Origin: Candidatus Methanomethylophilaceae archaeon
Lineage (GTDB): Archaea; Thermoplasmatota; Thermoplasmata; Methanomassiliicoccales; Methanomethylophilaceae
Assembly (NCBI GenBank): GCA_017475875.1
Contig: JAFVET010000173.1
Span: forward strand, 1 to 5,660
Direction of reading: 5' to 3'
DNA: 5,660 bases
This document shows, in pieces, positions 1 to 5,660 of this stretch. The notes beneath the pieces are model-generated. The model saw only the letters and a program-made list of their open reading frames with translations, was not told the origin of the DNA and ran no database searches. Both the position numbers and the translations under genes were made by a program. The stretch's first letter is position 1, and each line of letters begins with the position of its first letter.

Positions 1-1
1 A

Positions 2-109
2 ACCTGGTTCGTCACGGCCATCAACGGCAGCGAGATCACATACAAGACCTACCCGGAGACCTATAACGAAGACCTCTACTTCGCTATCAAGATCGTCTCC
101 ATCAGCTGA
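2..109 (+). CDS. C-terminal end of an unidentified protein (partial)
   Basis: An open frame enters from the left edge and ends at TGA (107-109), leaving 35 residues that begin TWFVTAING and end FAIKIVSIS. No start is visible because the gene is cut by the window edge. The fragment alternates hydrophobic and polar residues (WFVTAI, FAIKIVSI), which suggests beta-strands, and is rich in Tyr, Thr and Glu. It has no transmembrane run and no motif I recognise, so no function is given. The frame is supported by the strong hairpin starting ten bases after the stop, which is where a terminator would be expected, and by GC-rich third positions like those of the other genes. Other explanations for such a short frame cannot be excluded. 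Confidence 0.6.
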   Translation, partial: TWFVTAINGSEITYKTYPETYNEDLYFAIKIVSIS

Positions 110-118
110 TTTACCTTT

Positions 119-138
119 CCCGTCCCGAAAGGGACGGG
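119..138 (+). terminator. Strong GC-rich hairpin, likely transcription terminator
   Basis: A perfect 8-bp stem (CCCGTCCC at 119-126 with GGGACGGG at 131-138) closes a GAAA tetraloop at 127-130. It begins ten bases after the stop of the left-edge gene. It is followed by a pyrimidine-rich tract containing TTTCTCTATT (141-150) and preceded by TTTACCTTT. This matches intrinsic-type termination for the plus-strand gene. Archaeal termination often relies mainly on U-rich tracts, so the hairpin may instead protect the 3' end of the transcript. Confidence 0.6.
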
Positions 139-164
139 CATTTCTCTATTATCACATAATATCA

Positions 165-200
165 GGAACACCGTCACGAGTTCCGCATCCCGGTGTTTCC
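165..200. repeat. Inverted repeat / stem-loop in the convergent gap
   Basis: GGAACACCG (165-173) pairs with CGGTGTTTCC (191-200) through nine base pairs, with T196 bulged and a 17-base loop. It belongs to neither of the terminators flanking the gap. It may be a back-up terminator, a 3'-UTR structure of one of the convergent transcripts, or part of a small RNA. The strand cannot be decided from the sequence. Confidence 0.45.
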
Positions 201-206
201 CTGTCA

Positions 207-230
207 GAACGTGGAACCGTTCGCACGTTC
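207..230. repeat. Near-perfect inverted repeat / hairpin in the convergent gap
   Basis: GAACGTG (207-213) is the exact reverse complement of CACGTTC (224-230). The interior continues the pairing: GAA (214-216) with TTC (220-222), one bulged G at 223 and a three-base CCG loop, giving about ten pairs in 24 bases. It lies six bases after the previous stem-loop, and AT-rich GATATAAT (232-239) follows almost immediately. It could be a terminator element, an RNA structure or a dyad protein-binding site. Confidence 0.45.
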
Positions 231-256
231 CGATATAATCCGAACCAAAAGATGGA

Positions 257-278
257 GCCTGGACACATCGGCCCAGGC
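257..278 (-). terminator. Likely terminator of thiDN
   Basis: Read on the minus strand, a 6-bp perfect stem (GCCTGG with CCAGGC, at 278-273 and 262-257) with a ten-base loop starts eight bases after the thiDN stop codon. It is followed by TCCATCTTTTGG, which includes a four-T run. Position and order (stop, hairpin, T-rich tract) fit a transcription terminator for the minus-strand gene. The stem is shorter and the T tract weaker than in a classical bacterial terminator. Confidence 0.5.
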
Positions 279-286
279 AATGAGTT

Positions 287-1576
287 TCAAAGGATCTGTT
301 CGATCTTGTTGAGCAGGTCGTCGGTGTCCTTGGCAATCAACCTGATGATACGGTTGTTCTTCGGACCCTTGTCGATTATCGCATCGGGGATGCCGCCTGC
401 GATCTTGATCGCCTTCTGGGTACCGTCCACGTAGTGGTCCTTGTTGAGACTCACAGACACGGCGGTCATACCGACCTCTTCCAAAATGGACATCGTATCG
501 TCGCTGTAAGCGATGGTCATGATGCAGCGGTACTTGGGATCGACCTTCATGATCTCGAGGAGCACATAGGACAGATGTTCCGCGACGCCGAACTTGGCCG
601 GTCCGCCCTTGCGCAGGTCGCCGTTGACCACGGTCATCCTCCCGTCGATGGCCGCTATGTCCTCAGGTCCGATCGGGGACTCGGAGGCCAGGGCGATGTT
701 GAGACCTTTCCTCGGAACGAACTCGTGGGGAACCATCTTCTGGATCTCCGCGGCCGCGGCCTCCACGGCGTTGAGCACCTTGAGGCTCTTGTTCTCGGAT
801 GCCAGCGAGACGAACGGATTCACGACCACGTCGCCCTTTCCGACTGCGTACTGACACTCTATGGCCTTCTGTATCCTCTCACGGGACACCATGATGGCGT
901 TGACAATGTCCATGCCGCTGGCCATGTTAGCGGTGATGTACGATGACAGGGTGCAGCCGCTCCCGTGGCCGGAACGGTTCTGGACACGGGGATAGGTCAG
1001 TTCCGTGATCTCTGACGAGAGGTACAGGTAATCGGTGACTTTGCTGCCTGTAAAGTGCCCGCCTTTGAGGAGCACCGAGGATCCCTCCTTACCGATCAGC
1101 TCGCAGGCCATCGTGACGTCGTCGTAATTGGATATCTTCATTCCAGCAAGAGCCTCGGCCTCGTGACGGTTGGGGGTCACCAGTTCGCAGATCGGCAGGA
1201 GTTTCTTCTTCATGGCCTTCAGGAGGGAATCGTCGCTGAGGTCAGAACCGGTGCCCGAGACCATGACAGGGTCCACTATGAGGGGCACCTCGTGGTACTC
1301 CAACACGTCGCACACGACGTCCACTATGTCGGCGCTGTAGAGCATTCCAGTCTTGATCGCCTTGACGTCACAGTCCCTGAGGACTGTGCGCAGCTGCTGC
1401 TCAACGGCCTCTGGATCCATGGGGTATATCGCGTCGACGCCTTTGGTGTTCTGGGCGGTGACGGCGGTGATGACGGACGCCGCATGGACGCCGACGGCGG
1501 CCATGGCCTTCACATCGGCCTGGACGCCTGCACCTCCGACCGAATCGGAACCAGCAATAGTCAATGCCACTCTCAT
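287..1576 (-). CDS. thiDN: ThiDN: HMP/HMP-P kinase fused to ThiN-type thiamine phosphate synthase
   Basis: This complete 429-residue cytosolic enzyme joins two steps of thiamine synthesis. The N-terminal ThiD domain (about 1-255) phosphorylates hydroxymethylpyrimidine and its monophosphate with ATP. Visible family motifs are GSDSVGGAGVQAD (9-21), TAQNT (40-44), DPVMVSGTG (102-110), KGGH (171-174) and the anion-hole loop GHGSGCTLSS (203-212) with the expected Cys208. After a helical, Ala-rich linker, the C-terminal ThiN domain (about 283-429) would couple HMP-PP to the thiazole phosphate, replacing bacterial ThiE. In it, Arg313 and His334 lie 21 residues apart, the spacing I recall for the Arg and His implicated in catalysis in a characterised ThiN. 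The ATG start gives the canonical ThiD N-terminus, MRVALTIAGSDS, so it is well supported. The stop is TGA. It is transcribed alone, divergently from the next gene, with no ribosome-binding site; a TATA box suggests a leader of about ten bases. No TPP-riboswitch consensus is visible upstream. Confidence 0.95.
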   Translation of the reverse strand: MRVALTIAGSDSVGGAGVQADVKAMAAVGVHAASVITAVTAQNTKGVDAIYPMDPEAVEQQLRTVLRDCDVKAIKTGMLYSADIVDVVCDVLEYHEVPLIVDPVMVSGTGSDLSDDSLLKAMKKKLLPICELVTPNRHEAEALAGMKISNYDDVTMACELIGKEGSSVLLKGGHFTGSKVTDYLYLSSEITELTYPRVQNRSGHGSGCTLSSYITANMASGMDIVNAIMVSRERIQKAIECQYAVGKGDVVVNPFVSLASENKSLKVLNAVEAAAAEIQKMVPHEFVPRKGLNIALASESPIGPEDIAAIDGRMTVVNGDLRKGGPAKFGVAEHLSYVLLEIMKVDPKYRCIMTIAYSDDTMSILEEVGMTAVSVSLNKDHYVDGTQKAIKIAGGIPDAIIDKGPKNNRIIRLIAKDTDDLLNKIEQIL

Positions 1577-1608
1577 CTTAACACAACGTCGGATAGGTCG
1601 TGACGATA

Positions 1609-1616
1609 CTTATATG
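1609..1616 (-). promoter_or_regulatory. TATA box of thiDN
   Basis: On the minus strand the sequence reads CATATAAG, centred about 36 bases upstream of the thiDN ATG. With the usual archaeal spacing of about 25 bases from TATA centre to transcription start, the transcript would begin near position 1587, giving a leader of about ten bases. The bases upstream are GC-rich rather than a good purine/A-rich BRE. It is the best TATA candidate between the two divergent genes on this strand. Confidence 0.6.
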
Positions 1617-1695
1617 CGCGGTCCTGCTGGAATTGGTACAACCGAACAAAAGGCGCACAGAACGGCCGGTGCCGACCATTCAGCCGAGAGAATCT

Positions 1696-1704
1696 AGAAA
1701 TAAT
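1696..1704 (+). promoter_or_regulatory. TATA-like element for the 140-residue gene
   Basis: AGAAATAAT is the only AT-rich stretch just upstream of the ATG at 1725, and its centre lies about 25 bases before that ATG. This places the transcription start at or next to the A of the start codon, so the mRNA would be leaderless. That agrees with the absence of a Shine-Dalgarno sequence. The match to the archaeal TATA consensus is only fair. The rest of the 148-base divergent gap shows a short CGGC-N4-GCCG dyad near 1671 but no clear operator. Confidence 0.45.
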
Positions 1705-1724
1705 CACCTGGCCGATTACTTGTC

Positions 1725-2147
1725 ATGTTCCTCTTTCACAAGAAAATCGAGTCATTCGGGAGCGTGAAAATTAAGACGACTGGGATGAGGGCGAGCGAGA
1801 CGTACGAGGTGACCTCGGAAGGTGCTTCGGCCAAAGTGTCCAAGTACATGAACTATCTGGGAGAGAAGGAAGACATCATGCCGTTGGGGGAGGTGGAGGT
1901 CGAATGCAAGAAGATTCTGGATCTGCTCAACGGATGCGACGTCATCAAATGGGACGGTTTCCACGGGAAACACCCTCCGGATGTGTGTGACGGGGTCATG
2001 TTCAAGTTCGAAGCGACGGTAAACGGAGACACTGTTATAAGAGCGGATGGGTCGCAGAACTTCCCCAAAGGCTTCTGGGACCTGGTGAAGGGACTCGACG
2101 AGATGATAAGGGAGGGTGACGGAACCCACCAGCGACCAATGCAGTGA
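1725..2147 (+). CDS. Uncharacterised 140-residue protein with a WDGF...GSQNFPKGF motif region
   Basis: The function is not known. The protein has a basic N-terminal part with alternating strands (MFLFHKKIESFGSVKIKTTG), a central helix around 56-70, and a C-terminal region that looks most conserved: IKWDGFHGKHP (74-84), DGVMFKFEATVNG (89-101), GSQNFPKGF (109-117) and an amphipathic helix to about residue 129. From memory this C-terminal pattern resembles short hypothetical proteins common in gut Firmicutes, but I cannot name a family. There is no signal peptide, membrane segment or metal-binding cluster; the only cysteines are 61, 71 and 88. The ATG at 1725 is chosen because the TATA-like element lies about 25 bases upstream and no other good start is near. 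It is divergent from thiDN and lies 45 bases before the next gene. Codon use appears slightly less GC-biased than in cobN, a weak hint of a different origin. The stop is TGA. Confidence 0.8.
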   Translation: MFLFHKKIESFGSVKIKTTGMRASETYEVTSEGASAKVSKYMNYLGEKEDIMPLGEVEVECKKILDLLNGCDVIKWDGFHGKHPPDVCDGVMFKFEATVNGDTVIRADGSQNFPKGFWDLVKGLDEMIREGDGTHQRPMQ

Positions 2148-2157
2148 CGGCCGGAAC

Positions 2158-2171
2158 GAACGTTTAAGTTC
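2158..2171 (+). promoter_or_regulatory. TATA-like element inside a GAAC-N6-GTTC dyad
   Basis: The TTTAA core (2163-2167) is centred about 28 bases before the ATG at 2193, giving a leader of zero to three bases. The element is flanked by GAAC (2158-2161) and GTTC (2168-2171), which are reverse complements. The dyad therefore brackets the TATA core. It could be a site where a regulator competes with TBP, or chance. The separate promoter implies that the 121-residue gene need not depend on read-through from the gene before it. Confidence 0.45.
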
Positions 2172-2192
2172 AAGAGCAACTATGCCAGCCCA

Positions 2193-2558
2193 ATGAAGGC
2201 CTACAGTGTCCATTTCATCCTCAAAGGCAAGTCCAGTTACAAGGACCTGGCCCCGGTTTTCCCGGATATGCTCAAGATGTTCCTCACGGAGATCGACCAG
2301 CTGCCGGAAGAGGAGGAAGTCCTTCAGATGTTCATCGAGCTCAACATGATCGACATCGAACGCGACCGCAAGCCCGAGGGATACAACAGGAAGGGAAAGG
2401 CCAGACTCGTCTTCCCCATGGACAGGAAAGAATTCTATGTGAAGACCTACAACAAGTCCACGGACCTCTCCGGGATCGCCTCCCAGATCAAGACCCTCCT
2501 CGATTCCGCCGGCGTCAAATACGACATGACCGAGAACGACAACACCTCGTTCGACTGA
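2193..2558 (+). CDS. Uncharacterised 121-residue alpha/beta protein
   Basis: I do not recognise a family. The sequence opens with a beta-strand (MKAYSVHFILKG), followed by a helix around 16-33, an acidic run PEEEE (38-42) leading into a second helix or strand to about 55, a strongly basic and polar stretch (57-72, including RDRKPEGYNRKGKAR), a strand pair (71-86) and a final helix around 92-106 before an acidic, probably disordered tail. It is a soluble protein with no cysteines, signal peptide or membrane segment. The basic patch could contact nucleic acid or another protein, but this is only inference. The ATG at 2193 is favoured by the TATA element about 28 bases upstream; the ATG at 2182 is in another frame and stops after four codons. 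It ends in TGA and lies 45 bases before cobN. Confidence 0.8.
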   Translation: MKAYSVHFILKGKSSYKDLAPVFPDMLKMFLTEIDQLPEEEEVLQMFIELNMIDIERDRKPEGYNRKGKARLVFPMDRKEFYVKTYNKSTDLSGIASQIKTLLDSAGVKYDMTENDNTSFD

Positions 2559-2575
2559 TCCCCAGCTGACCAGCC

Positions 2576-2583
2576 TTTATAGG
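2576..2583 (+). promoter_or_regulatory. TATA box of cobN
   Basis: TTTATAGG is a good archaeal TATA match, centred about 25 bases before the cobN ATG at 2604, so the transcript should be leaderless. The overlapping AGGAGG (2581-2586) looks like a Shine-Dalgarno sequence but ends 17 bases before the ATG and would lie upstream of the predicted transcription start, so it would not be in the mRNA if this promoter is used. Confidence 0.6.
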
Positions 2584-2603
2584 AGGAACGGGATAGCCCG
2601 TTC

Positions 2604-5600
2604 ATGGCCCGTGTGCTAAGGGTAGTTTTCGTATCGATACAGACGGCGGATGCCAAGACTTTCCGGACGCCTTTCGACGAAGTGATGGAAGAGAGGGGAC
2701 TCGAAGGGGACCTCTACTGCGTGAATGCCGAGGACGTCGACAACGAACCCGAGGTCTATCACGAACTTGTGCAGCGCACGAAGCAGGCCGACATGGTCAT
2801 CCTCAGGGTCATGTCCGACCCCGAGCGCATGAAGAGGTTCCACACCTACCAGTCCGTACTCGAGGAATGCCCCGGCTACGTCTTTCTTTTCACGGGCAAC
2901 GTGGACGTCCGTCTCCTCTACAGGCAACTGTTCAAAGGAAGCGACGAGGACTTCGTACTGTTGGGCAGGTACATGACCCTCCGCGGGGAGGAGAACGACA
3001 GGGGGATCGTCGGATGGCTGTGCCACAAGGTCACGGGGGAGGGGGACGTCCCCGAACCGATAGAGACCAGGAGCGAGGGGATATACCATCCCGACCACCC
3101 CAGGGACGTCACCAGGGAGGACTACCTGAAGACGCTGAATGGGGACAGGCCAACGGTCGGCCTCATGTTCACGGCCAACCTCTGGATCTACGACAACCTG
3201 CAGCACATCGACATGCTGATCCACGAACTGGAGGCCCTCGGACTGGACGTCATCCCCATCTTCTTCAGCAACAGCAGCAGCACCATGTACGGAACGGAAC
3301 CGTCTTCGGAGATCGTCAAGAGAAACTTCACCGAGAACGGGAAACCCATCATCGACGTGCTCGTCGTCAATTCGCCGTTCTCGCAGATAAACAACTCGAG
3401 GGGCGACGTCGAGGGCGTCAGAACTCCCGACGAACTGAACTTCTTCCGCACGCTCACCGACGTGCCCGTGATACAGGCGTCGGCGTTCGCCACCCACTAT
3501 CCGGACTTCGAGGAGAGCGCGTCCGGACATTCCAAGGAGAACATGCTCATAGGGGTCTTCTGGCCGGAGATCGACGGTCAGATAATCACCGTCCCGCTCG
3601 GCAGCAACGAGGGCGGACGCGGCGGACCGAGGAAATACTCTCCCCTGCCCGACCGCATAAGGCACTTCGCGTCCCTGGTCCGTATGTGGGCCGTCCTGTC
3701 GCACACCCCTCCCTCGGAGAGGAAGGTGGCCATACTGATGTACCAGTCCCGTCCGGAATCCGGAAGGATCGGAAACGCGGCCGGGCTCGACACCATCGAG
3801 AGCGTCAGGGACATGATAGACCGCTTCTCGGCCGAGGGCTACACTGTGGACCACGTGCCCGCCACCGGCAGGGAGCTGATAGACGAGATCCTAGACAACA
3901 TAACCAACGACCTCGAATGGTCCTCGGACCAGAGGATACGGGAGAAGGCCGCGGACCTCGTGACCCCGGACGAATACATGCGGCACTACTCGCAGGTGCC
4001 CGAATTCGACAGGAAGATGATGGAGGGCACGTGGGGGAAACCGCCGGGGGAGGTGGCGACCGTCGGAAGGGACATCGTGATCCCCGGGATCGTCAACGGG
4101 AACGTCATGATCGGTTACCAGCCCCTCCGCTCGTGGGCGGACAACATGGAGGCCGTGTACCACGACCCGTCGGTGCCGATACCTCATTCGTATCTCGCGT
4201 TCTACAGATGGCTCAAATATGATTTCAAAGCCAACGTCGTGTTCCACATGGGCACGCACGGGACCCTCGAATGGCTTCCCGGGAAATCCACGGGCCTATC
4301 TGCCAAATGCTTCCCGGACATCGTCCTCGACGGGATACCGCACATCTATCCGTACGTTATCGACGACCCCGGAGAGGGGATACAGGCCAAGAGGAGGTCC
4401 GAGGCCGTGCTCATAGGCCACATGTGCCCGACCATGGCCCGTGCGGGGACGTACGAGGAGATATCCTCGATCGAGGTCCCGCTGCAGGAGTTCATGAAGG
4501 CCCGCGGGGCCACCGGCGAACGCAGGACGGAGCTCGTCCGCAGCGTCATGGAGGCGGTGGACAAGGCGGACATGCGCGGTGAGCTCGGAATCCCCCCGAC
4601 GGACGATCCCGAAGGGTTCGAGCCATACCTGGAGAAGATACACGACTACATCACGGAGATCAAGGACGCACTGGTCAGGGACGGCCTCCACATCCTCGGC
4701 CGCGCGCCGGAGGAAGAGAGGATGGACGAGACCGTCTACTCCCTGATGCGCCTCCGCAACGGCGACGTCCCGTCCCTCAGGGAGGCGTTCTTCTCGTCGC
4801 GCGGATACGACCTCGGGAGACTCCTCGACGACCCTTCGGGCGAGACGGAGGGCAGATTGAACGGCGAGATACTCGATTCGCTCGACGCCGAGCTGTCTTC
4901 CGGACTCAGGGAGATGAGGCTCGCAGGCTACGAGCCAGAAGAGTGTAAAAGGATCCTCCATGCCGACGGTGGCGACCTCGGGACGGCGCTGAACTACCTC
5001 TGCGGGACGCTGGTCCCGAACATAATGCGCATGACCGACGAGATGGACAACCTGATGCACGGCTGCGGAGGTGGATACGTCCCGTCGGGACCGTCCGGAG
5101 CGCCCACCAGGGGCAACGCCCACCTCCTGCCGATGGGTCGCAACTACTACGGCATCGATCCCGACATAATACCTCCGAGATCTTCGTGGGAGATCGGGAA
5201 GAGGATGGCCGACCAGATGATCGAGCGCTACGTGGAGGAGAAGGGAGTCTACCCCCGCGAGGTCTGGTTCATCGTATGGGCCACGGACACCATGAAGACG
5301 AACGGGGACGACGTCGCCTACATACTGTGGCTGATGGGCGTGAGACCGGTATGGTCGCCCAGGGGAGGACAGGTCGTAGGGCTCGAACCTGTGCCCCTCA
5401 GCGAACTCGGGAGGCCGAGGATAGACGTCACCGTCAGGATCACGGGACTGTTCAGGGACGCGTTCCCCAACCTCATCGACCTGATCGACGACGCGGTGAG
5501 GCTGGTGGCCGACCTCGACGAGGACGACGAGGACAACTACCTCGCGGCCAACCTGCGCAAAGACGTCCTGGACGCCATCGAAAAAGGGATAGCAGTAGAC

Positions 5601-5660
5601 GAGGCCCGCAGGCTGGGGTCCGTCCGCATATTCGGATGCCCGCCGGGGACGTACGGTCCC
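2604..5660 (+). CDS. cobN: CobN-type cobaltochelatase large subunit (3' end beyond the window)
   Basis: This is the large, substrate-binding subunit of an ATP-dependent class I metal chelatase, which in the aerobic cobalamin pathway inserts cobalt into hydrogenobyrinate a,c-diamide. Within 1019 visible residues the CobN/ChlH-family landmarks occur in order: GNAAGLDTIESV in the middle N-terminal part, PGIVNGNVMIGYQP, HMGTHGTLEWLPGK (548-561), DDPGEGIQAKRR shortly after, GLHILG (694-699), GGGYVPSGPSG (822-832), GRNYYGIDP (845-853), DVTVRITGLFRDAFPNL (941-957) and RIFGCPPGTYG (1008-1018). GTHGTLEWLPGK and DDPGEGIQAKRR favour CobN over the magnesium-chelatase ChlH/BchH. Family members usually have about 1200-1300 residues, so some 200 are missing to the right. 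ATG 2604 is the first ATG after the in-frame stop at 2580-2582 and sits about 25 bases from a TATA box. No AAA+ partner subunit is visible here. In archaea the real substrate and metal are uncertain, since cobalt insertion by CbiX-like enzymes is also known there. Confidence 0.93.
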   Translation, partial: MARVLRVVFVSIQTADAKTFRTPFDEVMEERGLEGDLYCVNAEDVDNEPEVYHELVQRTKQADMVILRVMSDPERMKRFHTYQSVLEECPGYVFLFTGNVDVRLLYRQLFKGSDEDFVLLGRYMTLRGEENDRGIVGWLCHKVTGEGDVPEPIETRSEGIYHPDHPRDVTREDYLKTLNGDRPTVGLMFTANLWIYDNLQHIDMLIHELEALGLDVIPIFFSNSSSTMYGTEPSSEIVKRNFTENGKPIIDVLVVNSPFSQINNSRGDVEGVRTPDELNFFRTLTDVPVIQASAFATHYPDFEESASGHSKENMLIGVFWPEIDGQIITVPLGSNEGGRGGPRKYSPLPDRIRHFASLVRMWAVLSHTPPSERKVAILMYQSRPESGRIGNAAGLDTIESVRDMIDRFSAEGYTVDHVPATGRELIDEILDNITNDLEWSSDQRIREKAADLVTPDEYMRHYSQVPEFDRKMMEGTWGKPPGEVATVGRDIVIPGIVNGNVMIGYQPLRSWADNMEAVYHDPSVPIPHSYLAFYRWLKYDFKANVVFHMGTHGTLEWLPGKSTGLSAKCFPDIVLDGIPHIYPYVIDDPGEGIQAKRRSEAVLIGHMCPTMARAGTYEEISSIEVPLQEFMKARGATGERRTELVRSVMEAVDKADMRGELGIPPTDDPEGFEPYLEKIHDYITEIKDALVRDGLHILGRAPEEERMDETVYSLMRLRNGDVPSLREAFFSSRGYDLGRLLDDPSGETEGRLNGEILDSLDAELSSGLREMRLAGYEPEECKRILHADGGDLGTALNYLCGTLVPNIMRMTDEMDNLMHGCGGGYVPSGPSGAPTRGNAHLLPMGRNYYGIDPDIIPPRSSWEIGKRMADQMIERYVEEKGVYPREVWFIVWATDTMKTNGDDVAYILWLMGVRPVWSPRGGQVVGLEPVPLSELGRPRIDVTVRITGLFRDAFPNLIDLIDDAVRLVADLDEDDEDNYLAANLRKDVLDAIEKGIAVDEARRLGSVRIFGCPPGTYGP

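Noticed and set aside
165..231. Possible tRNA, because GGAAC at the start and GTTCC at the end could pair
   Set aside because: There is no T-arm GTTC-R-A motif in the right place, no D-arm or anticodon-arm arrangement, and local stem-loops explain the pairing better.
76..336. 86-codon minus-strand open frame across the convergent gap
   Set aside because: It runs through both terminator hairpins and into the ends of two real genes, and its translation shows no protein-like pattern.
434..1603. Open frames on the plus strand opposite thiDN (434-946, 1055-1603)
   Set aside because: They are antisense to a complete and well-recognised ThiDN protein, rich in His, Asp, Gly and Val, with no homology signal that I can see.
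1577..1724. TPP riboswitch upstream of thiDN
   Set aside because: No CTGAGA-type thi-box consensus was found on the minus strand, and the predicted leader is only about ten bases, too short for an aptamer.
2182..2196. ATG at 2182 as an alternative start for the 121-residue gene
   Set aside because: It is in a different frame and meets TGA after four codons.
2581..2586. AGGAGG as the ribosome-binding site of cobN
   Set aside because: It ends 17 bases before the ATG, further than a working Shine-Dalgarno sequence, and overlaps the TATA box, so it is probably not in the mRNA.
2616..3854. 412-codon open frame on the minus strand inside cobN
   Set aside because: It lies wholly antisense to a strongly conserved CobN reading frame. 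Its translation is rich in Arg, Val, Gly, His and Asp with no recognisable motif, as expected from the complement of GC-rich codons.
2867..4222. 451-codon open frame on the plus strand, overlapping cobN in another frame
   Set aside because: The translation is dominated by Arg, Gly, His and Gln with no fold-like pattern, while the overlapping cobN frame is supported by ordered family motifs. It is a frame-shifted shadow.
4296..5123. 275-codon open frame on the minus strand inside cobN
   Set aside because: It is antisense to the conserved CobN core (THGTLEWLPGK to GGGYVPSGPSG), with shadow-like composition and no promoter evidence.
1..5660. CRISPR array, insertion sequence, integrase site or toxin-antitoxin pair
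   Set aside because: I found no regularly spaced direct repeats, transposase-like frame, terminal inverted repeats around a gene or recognisable toxin or antitoxin motifs on either strand.

Overview
The window most resembles ordinary chromosome of a methanogenic euryarchaeon. My best guess is the Methanomassiliicoccales / Thermoplasmatota, at moderate confidence and from memory of the families only. The reasons are a ThiD-ThiN fusion (a typically archaeal thiamine gene), an archaeal-type CobN, TATA boxes placed about 25-28 bases upstream of three start codons with no usable Shine-Dalgarno sequence (leaderless transcription), a moderately GC-rich sequence with frequent AGG Arg and ATA Ile codons, and TGA at all four visible stops.

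Layout. The left edge (2-109) carries the last 35 codons of an unidentified plus-strand gene, followed by a strong hairpin that looks like its terminator (119-138). The convergent gap 110-286 also holds two further stem-loops (165-200 and 207-230) and a terminator-like hairpin for the minus-strand gene (257-278). The minus-strand gene 287-1576 is thiDN, a complete 429-residue fusion of HMP/HMP-P kinase and ThiN-type thiamine phosphate synthase. A 148-base divergent intergenic region (1577-1724) carries a promoter on each strand. On the plus strand follow a 140-residue protein of unknown function (1725-2147), a 121-residue protein of unknown function (2193-2558) and a large cobN-type metal chelatase gene (2604 to beyond the right edge; 1019 codons present, C-terminus missing). 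The two gaps between these plus-strand genes are each 45 bases and each contains its own TATA-like element, so the genes share a direction but probably not a single obligatory transcript.

How the genes fit together. ThiDN and CobN both serve cofactor synthesis (thiamine diphosphate and corrinoid or related tetrapyrrole), but nothing in the sequence links them in one pathway. The two small genes between them have no assigned function. I see no mobile element, CRISPR array, RNA gene or defence system, and no clearly new system. The items most worth a second look are the run of stem-loops at 119-278, the uniform TGA stop usage, the two unassigned small proteins, and the unknown partner and substrate of this CobN.
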